Counted from the first letter of the stretch, positions 24,381 to 33,535 are shown. The stretch is DNA of 54,255 nucleotides from Bacteroidota bacterium (GCA_026224775.1 JAMFRP010000012.1:1-54255), one strand, 5' to 3'. Program-made: numbers and translations. Notes: generated from the letters alone by a model not told the origin.

Positions 24381-24563
24381 TTAAGTGTTAGGCAAAGTTT
24401 GTGCTACCATTTTTGTATTAATGATGCTATAAACTTTATCACGCGGTACATCTGCATTATCAGCAATTAAAGTAACAGTATCTATGAACTTATGCACAAA
24501 AAAGTCGCGTATCCCCGTCTGATGCCGCATACAGGTAAATGTGTACCTTTTTAATAGTTTCAT
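24381..24563 (-). pseudogene. Collapsed second copy of plsC (middle deleted)
   Basis: The 60-codon frame starts MKLLKRYTFTCMRHQ, like MKLFLKKVHTYFYRY of the intact plsC, and then runs directly into FVHKFIDTVTLIADNADVPRDKVYSIIN, which aligns with FVHKPIETKDMTVDDADALRDKVYAIMD at the plsC C-terminus. About 180 residues, including both catalytic motifs, are missing. It sits 14 bp upstream of plsC on the same strand, as expected for a tandem duplication followed by internal deletion. It cannot be an acyltransferase. Whether it is still translated is unknown. Confidence 0.75.
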
Positions 24564-24588
24564 CTTTACCAAAAATATAAAAAATCCT

Positions 24589-24596
24589 TACTTTCG
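24589..24596 (+). promoter_or_regulatory. Probable -7 box of trpS
   Basis: TACTTTCG resembles TAnnTTTG and lies so close to the trpS ATG (24601) that the mRNA would have almost no leader. The same TAnTTTCG form precedes the helicase gene at 47734. Confidence 0.45.
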
Positions 24597-24600
24597 CCAC

Positions 24601-25596
24601 ATGGAAACAGTTGTAAGTGGTATCCGCTCGACGGGTAATCTGCATTTAGGTAATTATTACGGTGCTATTCAGAATTTTATAAAAATGCAGCATGAATTTA
24701 ACTGCTATTTTTTTATTGCCGATCTGCATTCGTTAACCACCCACCCCACTCCTGCCGACCTGCACAATAACGTTAAACAGGTTTTGGTTGAGTATTTAGC
24801 GGCAGGCATCGACCCTGAAAAAGCTACCATTTATGTACAATCACATGTGCCCGAAGTATCTGAGTTGTACCTTTATTTAAACATGAACGCCTATTTAGGC
24901 GAATTGGAACGCAGCACTTCATTTAAAGATAAAGTACGTGCGCATCCTGATAATGTGAATGCCGGTTTACTTACCTACCCCGTATTAATGGCTGCGGATA
25001 TTTTGATCCACCGGGCAACTAAAGTGCCTGTGGGTAAAGATCAGGAGCAGCACCTTGAAATGGCGCGTACCTTTGGTAACCGCTTTAACCGCTTATATAA
25101 AAACGAGTACTTCCCGGAGCCTTATGCTTTTAACTTCAGCAATAACCTGGTAAAAATACCGGGATTGGACGGAAAAGGCAAGATGGGAAAATCGGAAGGT
25201 GAAGGTAATGCGGTATTTTTATCAGACTCACCGGAAGCCATCCGCAAAAAAGTAATGCGTGCAGTTACTGATGGCGGCCCAACTACCGAAAATCAGGAAA
25301 AACCGGTTGAGATACAAAACCTCTTCGATTTAATGACTGTGGTATCAACACCAGATACTTATGAGCATTTTGATAACCTTTACAATACATGCCAAATTCG
25401 TTACGGTGATTTGAAAAAACAATTAGCCGAAGATATGATCATCGCTACCGCGCCAATCCGCGAACGCATTAATGATATTGCCAATGATGAGGTTTATTTG
25501 CGCCAGGTTGCCCGCCATGGTGCTATAAAAGCCCGTGAAAGCGCGCAAAAAACAATCCGTGAAGTAAGAGAAATTATTGGGTTTAGAAGTTTTTAA
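24601..25596 (+). CDS. trpS: Tryptophanyl-tRNA synthetase
   Basis: 331 residues from ATG 24601 (METVVSGIRSTGNLHLGNYY). An upstream in-frame GTG at 24541 lies before the likely promoter and inside the plsC relic, so it is not used. Class I motifs: HIGH as HLGN (15-18), KMSKS as KMGKS (194-198). Length matches the family. It charges tRNA(Trp) in the cytoplasm. Monocistronic. Confidence 0.95.
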   Translation: METVVSGIRSTGNLHLGNYYGAIQNFIKMQHEFNCYFFIADLHSLTTHPTPADLHNNVKQVLVEYLAAGIDPEKATIYVQSHVPEVSELYLYLNMNAYLGELERSTSFKDKVRAHPDNVNAGLLTYPVLMAADILIHRATKVPVGKDQEQHLEMARTFGNRFNRLYKNEYFPEPYAFNFSNNLVKIPGLDGKGKMGKSEGEGNAVFLSDSPEAIRKKVMRAVTDGGPTTENQEKPVEIQNLFDLMTVVSTPDTYEHFDNLYNTCQIRYGDLKKQLAEDMIIATAPIRERINDIANDEVYLRQVARHGAIKARESAQKTIREVREIIGFRSF

Positions 25597-25601
25597 TTTC
25601 A

Positions 25602-25699
25602 GTTCGCAGTTGATAGTTCATGGCTGATGGTGTATATTAGTCGGAGTTATTCTTGTTAATAGCGTGCACTATGTAAATTATTAACTATGATCTGCGAAC
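25602..25699. repeat. Imperfect inverted repeat of the GTTGATAGTTCA type
   Basis: GTTCGCAG at 25602-25609 pairs with CTGCGAAC at 25692-25699. Inside, TTGATAGTTCA-like and TTAACTATGA-like stretches extend the dyad imperfectly. It fills most of the gap between trpS and the nucleoside kinase. Related sequences occur at 35016-35079 and 38391-38502. Confidence 0.75.
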
Positions 25700-25715
25700 A
25701 CTTAACAACCATAAC

Positions 25716-26330
25716 ATGCACATTGCTATTGTAGGCAACATTGGAGCCGGAAAAACTACCCTTGCGGAATTGCTGGCCAAAAGCTATGGATGGGACCCAC
25801 TTTTTGAAGCCGTTGATAATAACCCTTATTTAGAGGATTTTTATAACGATATGAAACGCTGGAGTTTCAACTTGCAGATCTATTTTCTGAATAGCCGCTA
25901 CCGTCAGTTAATGGATATACAGGAATCTGGCCGTAATGTGATACAGGACAGGACTATTTATGAAGATGCCTTTATCTTCGCGGAGAACTTGCACGACATG
26001 GGTTTAATGACTACCCGTGATTATGAAAACTACCGCGCGATATTTGATAACATGACCGCCTATATTAAACCGCCGGATTTGTTGGTTTATTTAAAAGCAT
26101 CGGTACCTACCCTGGTTAATAACATACAACGCCGTGGCCGTGAATACGAGATTGGTATTCGGATTGACTATCTATCTAAACTGAACGAAAAATACCAGAA
26201 ATGGATTGGTGGTTATGATTTAGGTAAGCTATTGGTGATAGATAAAGATGTAATAGATTTCGCCAACAACACCGAAGATATGGCTACGGTTGTACAATTG
26301 ATTGAAAGAGAATTAAACGGCTTATTTTAA
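25716..26330 (+). CDS. Deoxynucleoside kinase
   Basis: 204 residues. P-loop GNIGAGKTT (7-15), the substrate-side LFEAVDNNPYLEDFY, and the DR motif in NVIQDRTIYEDAFIF (77-84) place it in the dCK/dGK family that phosphorylates purine or pyrimidine deoxynucleosides for salvage. The lid arginines are RRGREYE. Whether dA, dG or dC is preferred cannot be told. Cytoplasmic and monocistronic. Confidence 0.92.
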   Translation: MHIAIVGNIGAGKTTLAELLAKSYGWDPLFEAVDNNPYLEDFYNDMKRWSFNLQIYFLNSRYRQLMDIQESGRNVIQDRTIYEDAFIFAENLHDMGLMTTRDYENYRAIFDNMTAYIKPPDLLVYLKASVPTLVNNIQRRGREYEIGIRIDYLSKLNEKYQKWIGGYDLGKLLVIDKDVIDFANNTEDMATVVQLIERELNGLF

Positions 26331-26392
26331 CCCCCAACTGTCATTTCGAACGAGGTACGAGGAGAAAGGATAAAGATTAGAAGCTATTACCA

Positions 26393-26475
26393 TGTCATTG
26401 CGAGGAACGAAGCAATCGCACACTGTACAAAGCGGCCATGAAAAGTTCGCGATTGCTTCGCTCCTCGCAATGACA
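26393..26475. repeat. Inverted repeat of the GTCATTGCGAGG type
   Basis: Arms 26393-26419 and 26449-26475 (27 bp) with one mismatch. A partial, diverged related half (TGTCATTTCGAACGAGG) lies just before at about 26339-26355. It lies between the nucleoside kinase and kdsB. Same family as 33536-33627. Confidence 0.9.
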
Positions 26476-26539
26476 TTTATTTTTATGTTTATATAAAAAC
26501 AACATTGAATCAAATTTAAATAGCTTCGTAGAAAAGCCT

Positions 26540-27280
26540 ATGAAAATACTCGGCATCATTCCCGCACGTTACGCATCTACCCGATTCCCAGGCAAGCCTT
26601 TAATTGACATTGCCGGCAAAAGCATGATTCAACGGGTTTATGAGCAGGCCAAAAAATGTGATTCTTTAACTGAAGTTATTGTTGCTACTGATGATGAACG
26701 AATATTTAAGCATGTTCATGACTTTGGAGGCGTTGCCATAATAACATCGCCAGACCACCAAAGCGGCACCGACCGTTGCGCCGAAGTTGCCTTAAAGCAT
26801 CCTCAATACGATGTAATCATCAACATACAGGGTGATGAACCATATATCGACCCGGAGCAAATCACTAAGGTTGCAACCTGCTTTAATAACGCTGATGTAC
26901 AGCTATCAACTTTGATAAAAAAGATAACTACACTGGAAGAGTTGAATAACCCAAACTCTCCAAAGGTTATCATCAACAAGCATTCCGAAGCGATATATTT
27001 TTCGCGTACCCCGCTACCTTATTTGCGTGGCCACGAACCTAAAGATTGGTTAAACCATTTCACTTATTTTAAACATATCGGCATTTATGGTTATCGCGCT
27101 GATATTTTGCAACAAGTAACTAAACTGGCCATATCATCATTAGAAAAAGCAGAAAGCCTTGAGCAGCTACGCTGGGTAGAAAACGGCTACCGCATTAAAG
27201 TTGCCGAAACAGAATTGGAAACCCATGCCATTGATGTGCCGGAGGACCTGGATAAATTGAACCATTATTTAACGGATTAG
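26540..27280 (+). CDS. kdsB: 3-deoxy-manno-octulosonate cytidylyltransferase
   Basis: 246 residues. It activates KDO with CTP for lipopolysaccharide inner-core synthesis. Nucleotide-binding start IPARYASTRFPGKPL (6-20), then IINIQGDEPYI and HFTYFKHIGIYGYRADIL are family blocks. It confirms an outer membrane with KDO-containing LPS. Transcribed alone. Confidence 0.94.
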   Translation: MKILGIIPARYASTRFPGKPLIDIAGKSMIQRVYEQAKKCDSLTEVIVATDDERIFKHVHDFGGVAIITSPDHQSGTDRCAEVALKHPQYDVIINIQGDEPYIDPEQITKVATCFNNADVQLSTLIKKITTLEELNNPNSPKVIINKHSEAIYFSRTPLPYLRGHEPKDWLNHFTYFKHIGIYGYRADILQQVTKLAISSLEKAESLEQLRWVENGYRIKVAETELETHAIDVPEDLDKLNHYLTD

Positions 27281-27510
27281 TAATTATTTTTTGAATAAAA
27301 CGCTCAATTTTCACTCAAAAAACATCGAAAAATCGGCAAAAAGAAGCGTTTTTTAGCAGATTTAAGTACTAAAACAGTCTTTTTTTGGCTAAAAAATGAC
27401 CTAAAAGCAATCTAAAAACCACCTTTTTGATACTATTTAGGGCTTTTTTGGGTGCTTTTTTGTACCAACTGTACCAGGTGTTCCACTTGTACCGTGGCAC
27501 GGTACAGTGG
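27281..27510. other. Non-coding stretch with A/T tracts and a strong hairpin upstream of the his leader
   Basis: No gene is visible. The first 170 bp consist of alternating A- and T-runs (CTAAAAAATGACCTAAAAG and similar), with TTTTTT tracts that may end kdsB transcription. GTACCGTG (27489-27496) and CACGGTAC (27498-27505) form a perfect hairpin, extended on both sides with one bulge to 27483-27510. GTACCA/TGTACC also recurs three times in front of it. The dyad is about 60 bp upstream of the his promoter and could be an operator. Confidence 0.5.
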
Positions 27511-27571
27511 TTAAAACCTTTTTAGCGATAACTAAATCCGGGTTCACATTTTTTTTTCTTAAATTACTTTC

Positions 27572-27579
27572 TATATTTG
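27572..27579 (+). promoter_or_regulatory. -7 box of the histidine operon promoter
   Basis: TATATTTG fits TAnnTTTG exactly and lies 31 nt before the leader peptide start, placing the transcript start near 27585. A T-run replaces a clear -33 TTG. TATAGT-CAT-ACTATA just upstream of the leader ATG (27592-27606) forms a 6-bp hairpin in the leader RNA. Confidence 0.65.
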
Positions 27580-27610
27580 CAGCAGCTTGTCATATAGTCA
27601 TACTATAAAA

Positions 27611-27673
27611 ATGGGACGTTTTAACTTACATCATCTTCATCTGCATCATCGCCACCATATAGCGATCAGATAA
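27611..27673 (+). CDS. hisL: Histidine operon leader peptide
   Basis: A 20-residue frame, MGRFNLHHLHLHHRHHIAIR, ends 59 nt before hisG. Seven of ten consecutive codons in its centre specify histidine (HHLHLHHRHH), far above chance and just as in attenuator leaders of his operons. It lies between the promoter box and hisG. Downstream, GTTTC/GAAAC (27680-27694) forms a short hairpin, followed by CTCGAACCTCCTTTTTATTT with a T-run. I did not find a convincing antiterminator pairing by eye. Confidence 0.9.
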   Translation: MGRFNLHHLHLHHRHHIAIR

Positions 27674-27732
27674 TTGTATGTTTCAGCACGAAACTCGAAC
27701 CTCCTTTTTATTTATAGTTAACACCACATCAA

Positions 27733-28584
27733 TTGAAAACATTAAAAATAGCGATCCAAAAATCGGGTCGGCTCAACGAAAAATCCGTTGAATTACTGAA
27801 AAACTGCGGTCTGAATTTTGAAAATTACAAAAGCTCATTGATCTCACCGGTTTCCAACTTCCCTTTAGAAATCCTTTTTCTTCGTGATGACGATATTCCT
27901 GAATATGTTCAAGACGGCATTGCCAATTTGGGTATAGTTGGCGAAAACGTTATTGAAGAAACCGAGGTTAAAGTGAATTACCTGCAAAGGCTAGGATTTG
28001 GTAAGTGCTCCTTAAAAATAGCAGTACCCAATAATAATTCAATAACCAAACTGGAGCAGTTGAATGGCAAATCAATTGCCACTACCTACCCGGTTATATT
28101 AGGGAAATTCCTTAAAAAACAAGGGATACAATCTGATATCCGCACTATTTCCGGCTCGGTTGAAATATCTCCGGGCTTGGGTCTAGCCGACGCAATTTGC
28201 GATCTGGTATCAACCGGTGGCACGCTTAAAAGTAATGGCTTGGTACCTTTCTCTGACGTTATGTCGAGTGAAGCGGTATTGATCTGCAACGAAAGCAATT
28301 GCGAATCTGATTTGATCAAGGAATTGGTTCAACGCATACAATCTGTATTACGTGCTAAGGAAACCAAATACGTGGTGCTGAATGTACACAGAGATAACTT
28401 AAACGATGTTATTGCATTATTGCCGGGTGTAAAAAGCCCATCAGTAGTGCCATTGGCCGAGGATAATTGGGTGGCAGTACACACCGTAATTCCTGAACGT
28501 GATTTTTGGGATAGGATTAGTCAGCTTAAACAAGCAGGCGCACAAGGTATTGTGGTAATGCCAATTGAGAAGATCATTTTATAA
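27733..28584 (+). CDS. hisG: ATP phosphoribosyltransferase (long form)
   Basis: 283 residues from a TTG start (MKTLKIAIQKSGRLNEKSV). It catalyses the first, committed step (ATP + PRPP). The length and the C-terminal domain (about 210-283, PSVVPLAEDNWVAVHTVIPE and on) show the long HisG form, which carries its own ACT-like histidine-binding regulatory domain and needs no HisZ. Phosphate loop DLVSTGGTLKSNGL. Expression is likely controlled by the leader peptide and activity by histidine feedback. Confidence 0.96.
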   Translation: MKTLKIAIQKSGRLNEKSVELLKNCGLNFENYKSSLISPVSNFPLEILFLRDDDIPEYVQDGIANLGIVGENVIEETEVKVNYLQRLGFGKCSLKIAVPNNNSITKLEQLNGKSIATTYPVILGKFLKKQGIQSDIRTISGSVEISPGLGLADAICDLVSTGGTLKSNGLVPFSDVMSSEAVLICNESNCESDLIKELVQRIQSVLRAKETKYVVLNVHRDNLNDVIALLPGVKSPSVVPLAEDNWVAVHTVIPERDFWDRISQLKQAGAQGIVVMPIEKIIL

Positions 28585-28601
28585 TCACTCAGTATCCGGT
28601 A

Positions 28602-29885
28602 ATGAAAACGTATAACTATTCAGATCTAAGTTCATCCGAAATCAATACATTGGTTCAACGCAATGTTGACCCGGCAAATGAAGTTCGTGATATTGTGGAA
28701 GAAATACTGGCCAAAGTAAAGCTGCATGGCGATACGGCTCTGTATGATTACGCACTTAGATTTGAGCATGTAGTGCTAGATAAGTTATATCTAACTAAAT
28801 CAGAACTTGCTGAATTAGCTAACGGTGTATCTGCGGAGCAGAAAGTTGCTTTAGATACTGCTTATAAAAACATATACGCTTTTCACCAAACGCAATTAAA
28901 AACTGAGGATAAGATAGAAACCATGCCCGGCGTAACCTGCTGGCGTGAATTAAGACCGATAGAAAAAGTTGGTTTATATATTCCCGGCGGCACAGCTGTT
29001 TTGCCAAGCACTTTCTTAATGCTTGGTATCCCTGCACGTATTGCCGGTTGCCACGAAATTGTGGTTTGCACGCCTCCATCAAAAGATGGCAAAGTGAACC
29101 CGTTTATTGCCTATGTAGCCTTGTTGTTGAACGTAGATAGAGTATATCTATCTGGCGGAGCTCAAGCTATTGGTGCGATGGCTTATGGCACTGAAACTAT
29201 ACCTAAAACGGATAAGATTTTTGGCCCAGGCAACCAGTTTGTTACTAAGGCAAAAACGATCATTCAATCAACAACTACAACTGCTATTGATATGCCTGCC
29301 GGGCCATCAGAAGTTTTAGTAATTGCTGATGAAACTGCCAATCCTGTTTTTATTGCTGCAGATCTGTTAGCACAAGCTGAACACGGGATTGATAGTCAGA
29401 CTGTATTAGTTACCAATTCAGCAAACATCGCGCAGCAAACCATTAAAGAGTTAACGCAACAATTGTTGGTTTTGCCACGGGTTGAGATCGCCGCTAAGGC
29501 AATTGAGAACTCCTACATTCTTATAACGAACGATCTGGATGAGGCTATGCAATTTAGCAATCAATACGCACCTGAGCATTTAATTTTAGCTACCGAAAAC
29601 TGGAAACAAATAGCGCCGAAGATTATTAACGCTGGCTCTGTCTTCTTAGGGAATTTAACACCGGAAAGTGTTGGCGACTATGCATCAGGCACAAACCATA
29701 CTTTGCCTACCAGTTCCTATGCGAAAGCGTATTCGGGTGTATCGGTAGACTCATTTGTTAAGAAGATCACTTTCCAGCATATTACGCCTGATGGTATTAG
29801 GAACATCGGGCCAACAGTGGAAATTTTAGCAGAGTTAGAAGGTTTACAGGCGCATAAAAATGCGGTCACCGTTAGAATGAAATAA
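28602..29885 (+). CDS. hisD: Histidinol dehydrogenase
   Basis: 427 residues. Zn- and NAD-dependent last two steps (histidinol to histidine). GLYIPGGTAVLPSTFLM, IFGPGNQFV, DMPAGPSEVLVIAD, AQAEHGIDSQ (metal ligands) and EHL/GDYASGTNH are the conserved blocks. It lies 17 bp after hisG and 2 bp before hisC. Confidence 0.96.
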   Translation: MKTYNYSDLSSSEINTLVQRNVDPANEVRDIVEEILAKVKLHGDTALYDYALRFEHVVLDKLYLTKSELAELANGVSAEQKVALDTAYKNIYAFHQTQLKTEDKIETMPGVTCWRELRPIEKVGLYIPGGTAVLPSTFLMLGIPARIAGCHEIVVCTPPSKDGKVNPFIAYVALLLNVDRVYLSGGAQAIGAMAYGTETIPKTDKIFGPGNQFVTKAKTIIQSTTTTAIDMPAGPSEVLVIADETANPVFIAADLLAQAEHGIDSQTVLVTNSANIAQQTIKELTQQLLVLPRVEIAAKAIENSYILITNDLDEAMQFSNQYAPEHLILATENWKQIAPKIINAGSVFLGNLTPESVGDYASGTNHTLPTSSYAKAYSGVSVDSFVKKITFQHITPDGIRNIGPTVEILAELEGLQAHKNAVTVRMK

Positions 29886-29887
29886 TC

Positions 29888-30934
29888 ATGTTCAGCATAA
29901 ATAATATAATAAGAGAAAATATAAAAAACTTAACGCCTTACTCTTCCGCAAGAGATGAGTATAAAGGCGAGGCAAGTGTTTACTTAGATGCCAATGAGAA
30001 TGCCTATGGCTCACCATTGGAGCAACAATACAATCGTTACCCCGATCCATTACAATACAAAGTAAAAAAGCGTTTAAGCGATATAAAAGGCGTACCTCCA
30101 CGAAATATATTCTTAGGTAATGGAAGCGATGAAGCGATCGACATACTTTTCCGTAGCTTTTGTAACCCGGGAGTTGATAATGTAATACTGGTACCACCAA
30201 CCTATGGCATGTACCAGGTTTCGGCAAATATTAATGATGTACAGGTTAAAAATGTATTGCTGACCGAAGACTACCAGTTAAACATGGAAGGCATTGCCGA
30301 GGCGATAGATAAGAATACGAAAATGATCTTTATCTGCTCACCAAATAATCCCACCGGTAATTCTATCAATCGCGAGGATGTTGAAACCTTGCTTGCCAAT
30401 TTTAATGGTTTGGTTGTTGTTGATGAAGCTTACATTAACTTCAGCAGGCAAAAAACTTTTATACAGGAACTTACCGAGTACGCTAACCTGGTGGTGTTGC
30501 AGACCTTATCAAAGGCATGGGGTTTAGCTGGCTTACGCGTAGGCATGGCCTTTGCCAGTGAGGAAATCATCGAGGTAATGAATAAGGTTAAACCACCTTA
30601 CAACATTAATGAGGCATCGCAGGAGTTGGCATTAAAAGCATTGGAGAATGTAGAACAAGTTAATAACTGGATTAAAGAAACGCTTGCACAACGTGATAAA
30701 CTGGTACTTAATCTTAAAAACTTTGATTTTGTGCTGGATATCTATCCATCCGATGCTAACTTTATTTTAGTTAAGACGACCAATCCGAAAGCGATCTATA
30801 ATTTTTTAGTTGAAAAGGGCATTATTGTGCGGGATCGCTCTAAAGTTGATCTTTGTGAAGGGAGCTTACGTATAACGGTGGGCACACCCGCTGAAAATGA
30901 TATTTTATTGAATACTTTACAGGAATATAAATAA
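29888..30934 (+). CDS. hisC: Histidinol-phosphate aminotransferase
   Basis: 348 residues. Class I/II PLP enzyme. [10 protein letters not shown] at the N-terminus, [20 protein letters not shown] and the PLP lysine in [14 protein letters not shown]. The stop overlaps hisB by one base (TAATG), so translation is coupled. Confidence 0.95.
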   Translation: MFSINNIIRENIKNLTPYSSARDEYKGEASVYLDANENAYGSPLEQQYNRYPDPLQYKVKKRLSDIKGVPPRNIFLGNGSDEAIDILFRSFCNPGVDNVILVPPTYGMYQVSANINDVQVKNVLLTEDYQLNMEGIAEAIDKNTKMIFICSPNNPTGNSINREDVETLLANFNGLVVVDEAYINFSRQKTFIQELTEYANLVVLQTLSKAWGLAGLRVGMAFASEEIIEVMNKVKPPYNINEASQELALKALENVEQVNNWIKETLAQRDKLVLNLKNFDFVLDIYPSDANFILVKTTNPKAIYNFLVEKGIIVRDRSKVDLCEGSLRITVGTPAENDILLNTLQEYK

Positions 30935-32082
30935 TGAGTAATCCGAAGAAAATACTCTTCATCGACCGCGATGGTACGCTGATAAAAGAGCCAGCTGATG
31001 AGCAGATAGATTCATTTGCCAAACTGGAGTTTTACCCGGGAGTTTTACAATACCTGCCTAAAATTGCTGCCGAATTAGATTACGAGCTGGTAATGGTGAG
31101 CAACCAGGATGGTTTAGGTACTGCTTCTTACCCGGAAGATACATTTTGGCCGGTGCAAAACTTCATCTTAACCACGTTAAAAAACGAGGGTGTCGAATTT
31201 TCAAATATTTGTATTGATCGCACTTTTCCTGCGGAGAACGCCCCTACCCGCAAACCGGGGACTGCGTTACTTACAGAATACTTCGATACAGAGAAATACG
31301 ATCTGAAGAATTCATTTACCATCGGCGATCGTAAAAATGATATTTTATTAGCCTACAACCTTGGTGCTAAAGCTATCTGGTTAAGTGATAATCCGGGTTT
31401 AGGTGATAAAGAATTCACACAGGATGAAGCTGCCAAAATAAAGAGTACAGTTGCCTTAGAAACATCCCATTGGGACAAAATATATGAGTTTTTGAAGCTT
31501 GGCGAACGCGTGGTAGAACATCGCCGCGCTACTAAAGAAACAGACATCTACATAAAAATAAACCTTGATGGTACAGGTGAAGCGAAAGTAAGTACCGGTT
31601 TACATTTCTTTGATCACATGTTGGATCAGATTGCCCGTCATGGCAGTATTGACCTCGAAGTTATTGCTAAAGGTGATTTACATATAGATGAACATCATAC
31701 CATTGAGGATACCGGCATTGCTTTAGGCGAAGTTTTTGCAACAGCCTTAGGAAATAAAAGAGGTATTGAGCGTTACGGTTTTTGCTTACCGATGGATGAT
31801 TGCCTTGCACAGGCAGCTATCGATTTCGGCGGGCGTAACTGGATAGTTTGGGACGCAGAATTTAACAGGGAAAAAGTTGGGGATGTACCTACAGAAATGT
31901 TTTATCATTTCTTCAAGTCATTCTCTGATGCAGCTAAATGCAACCTGAATATAAAGGCAGAAGGACAAAACGAACATCATAAAATTGAAGCAATATTTAA
32001 AGTTTTCGCAAAAGCAATAAAAATGGCCGTCAAACGTGATGTAAATAATATGGTTTTACCTTCAACAAAGGGAGTTCTATAA
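30934..32082 (+). CDS. hisB: Bifunctional histidinol-phosphatase / imidazoleglycerol-phosphate dehydratase
   Basis: 382 residues. N-terminal HAD phosphatase (about 1-170) with DRDGT (D11, D13) and the [10 protein letters not shown] motif. C-terminal dehydratase (about 190-382) with the manganese-binding [29 protein letters not shown] and [14 protein letters not shown]. Fused HisB covers two non-consecutive steps of the pathway. The gene ends exactly where a GC-rich repeat begins, which separates it from hisH. Confidence 0.96.
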   Translation: MSNPKKILFIDRDGTLIKEPADEQIDSFAKLEFYPGVLQYLPKIAAELDYELVMVSNQDGLGTASYPEDTFWPVQNFILTTLKNEGVEFSNICIDRTFPAENAPTRKPGTALLTEYFDTEKYDLKNSFTIGDRKNDILLAYNLGAKAIWLSDNPGLGDKEFTQDEAAKIKSTVALETSHWDKIYEFLKLGERVVEHRRATKETDIYIKINLDGTGEAKVSTGLHFFDHMLDQIARHGSIDLEVIAKGDLHIDEHHTIEDTGIALGEVFATALGNKRGIERYGFCLPMDDCLAQAAIDFGGRNWIVWDAEFNREKVGDVPTEMFYHFFKSFSDAAKCNLNIKAEGQNEHHKIEAIFKVFAKAIKMAVKRDVNNMVLPSTKGVL

Positions 32083-32182
32083 CCCCCAGCCCCCTGAAGG
32101 GGGAGTAATTTAATCATGGTAGCAAACAATCAAAATATTTTAGGGCATTCAGAAACTCCCCCTTCAAGGGGCGGGGGGGTTG
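32081..32182. repeat. GC-rich inverted repeat between hisB and hisH, providing the hisH start
   Basis: Left arm 32081-32105 (the CCCCCAGCCCCCTGAAGGGGGAG core) and right arm 32155-32182 (ACTCCCCCTTCAAGGGGCGGGG region) are inverted. The approximately 50-bp centre holds the hisH start codon and its first residues. Sister of 12755-12862, with the same size and left arm almost identical. Confidence 0.87.
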
Positions 32183-32766
32183 GCATAATTAGCTACGGCG
32201 CCGGAAATATATTCTCACTCACAGCTGCTTTAGAGCGGTTGGGGATTGCCTACGGCATGATCTATAATGAAGAGGATTTTGAACAGTATGACCGTTATAT
32301 TATACCGGGTGTAGGGCATGCTGGCGCAGCAATGCATAAATTGGAGCAAACCGGACTTATCCCTAAAATAAAATCGCTTACCAAACCGGTTTTAGGGATT
32401 TGTGTGGGGATGCAGTTGCTTACTTCATACTCTGAAGAAGGCGACTCCAAACTACTTAATTTATTTCCGATAAGGACACTTAGGTTTAAAGATAGCCCTG
32501 ATTACAAGGTTCCGCATACAGGATGGAATACTATTTTCCCGGAAAAAGAGAGCCCTTTATTTGAAAATATTCCATCCGGATCACATTTTTACTTTGTACA
32601 TTCATACTTTATTGAGTATGATACTGCATATACTTTATCTTCAACTAATTACAATTCACAATTTTCGGCATCAATTTGGCGGGATAATTTTTACGGGGTG
32701 CAGTTTCACCCTGAAAAGTCCGGCAAGTACGGTGAAACTTTATTAACTAACTTTTCAAAAATATAA
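32116..32766 (+). CDS. hisH: Imidazole glycerol phosphate synthase, glutaminase subunit
   Basis: 216 residues. Class I amidotransferase that feeds ammonia to HisF. Nucleophile Cys in LGICVGMQLL and the His/Glu pair in FHPEKSGKYGE. The normal start of the family is at VGIISYGAGNIFSL, here residue 22 or so. The preceding MVANNQNILGHSETPPSRGG is translated from the repeat element, and no ATG/GTG/TTG codon remains at the normal position. This N-terminal tail is therefore a recent addition. Catalytic parts are intact. Confidence 0.94.
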   Translation: MVANNQNILGHSETPPSRGGGVGIISYGAGNIFSLTAALERLGIAYGMIYNEEDFEQYDRYIIPGVGHAGAAMHKLEQTGLIPKIKSLTKPVLGICVGMQLLTSYSEEGDSKLLNLFPIRTLRFKDSPDYKVPHTGWNTIFPEKESPLFENIPSGSHFYFVHSYFIEYDTAYTLSSTNYNSQFSASIWRDNFYGVQFHPEKSGKYGETLLTNFSKI

Positions 32767-32771
32767 ACGAC

Positions 32772-33518
32772 ATGTACATTATTCCTGCAATTGATATTTT
32801 AAATAAAAAAGTGGTAAGGCTACGCGAGGGTGATTATGAGCAGGTAACTGAATACGACGTTACTTTAGAAGAAATGATAGAAAGGTACCAGTCATACGGT
32901 ACAAATTTCATCCATATAATCGACCTTAATGGCGCTAAAAACGATTTCAGCAATCAGCAATACCTATTTGATGTAATTAAAAAAACATCTATGCAAGTGC
33001 AATACGGTGGTGGTATACGCAGTATCGAGAAAGTTAAAGAATTGCTTGATGCCGGTGTGCAACGTGTAATTGTTGGCACACAAGCGATCTCCAATCCGGA
33101 TTTTTTAAAGGATTTGAGTAAGTCACTTGGTAGCGCCAAATATCTTGACCGTGTTGTTATCGCTATCGATGTTTTAGATGAGGTGATCAAATATTCCGGC
33201 TGGATGGAAAGCTCGCCAATTAAACTGATGGATTACGTTGATAAATGCCTTGCTTTAGGCTTTTTCCGTTTTCTATGCACCGATATTAACAAAGATGGCA
33301 AATTAGGCGGAGCCGGAATCGATCTGTATAAAAAGCTGCTTGATCATTCGCCGTTCATTAAGTTAATCGCATCTGGTGGTGTAAGCTCTATGGCAGACAT
33401 TGATTCTTTAAGCAAAATTAAAGTAGAATCATGTGTGGTTGGAAAAGCTATTTACGAAGGCCGTATCAGTATCGAAGAAATAAAAAACTGGAATTTGGAA
33501 TCATTGGTTACGATATAA
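32772..33518 (+). CDS. hisA: ProFAR isomerase (HisA)
   Basis: 248 residues, TIM barrel. AIDILNKKVVRLREGDY with the catalytic Asp at the end of strand 1, YGGGIRSIEKVKELL, and the second Asp in CTDINKDGKLGGAG. It isomerises ProFAR to PRFAR. It lies 5 bp after hisH. After it a palindromic repeat enlarges the spacing to hisF. Confidence 0.95.
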   Translation: MYIIPAIDILNKKVVRLREGDYEQVTEYDVTLEEMIERYQSYGTNFIHIIDLNGAKNDFSNQQYLFDVIKKTSMQVQYGGGIRSIEKVKELLDAGVQRVIVGTQAISNPDFLKDLSKSLGSAKYLDRVVIAIDVLDEVIKYSGWMESSPIKLMDYVDKCLALGFFRFLCTDINKDGKLGGAGIDLYKKLLDHSPFIKLIASGGVSSMADIDSLSKIKVESCVVGKAIYEGRISIEEIKNWNLESLVTI

Positions 33519-33535
33519 GCCCACTCTTCTTTAAG

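Noticed and set aside
24541..24600. An upstream GTG start that would lengthen trpS by 20 residues
   Set aside because: It overlaps the plsC relic and precedes the likely -7 box. METVVSGIRSTGNLHLG at 24601 is the normal family start.
27695..27716. CGAACCTCCTTTTTATTTAT after the his leader resembles the 3' end of 16S rRNA
   Set aside because: The similarity is about ten bases and is more simply explained as a pyrimidine-rich stretch with a terminator-like T-run. No rRNA gene is here.
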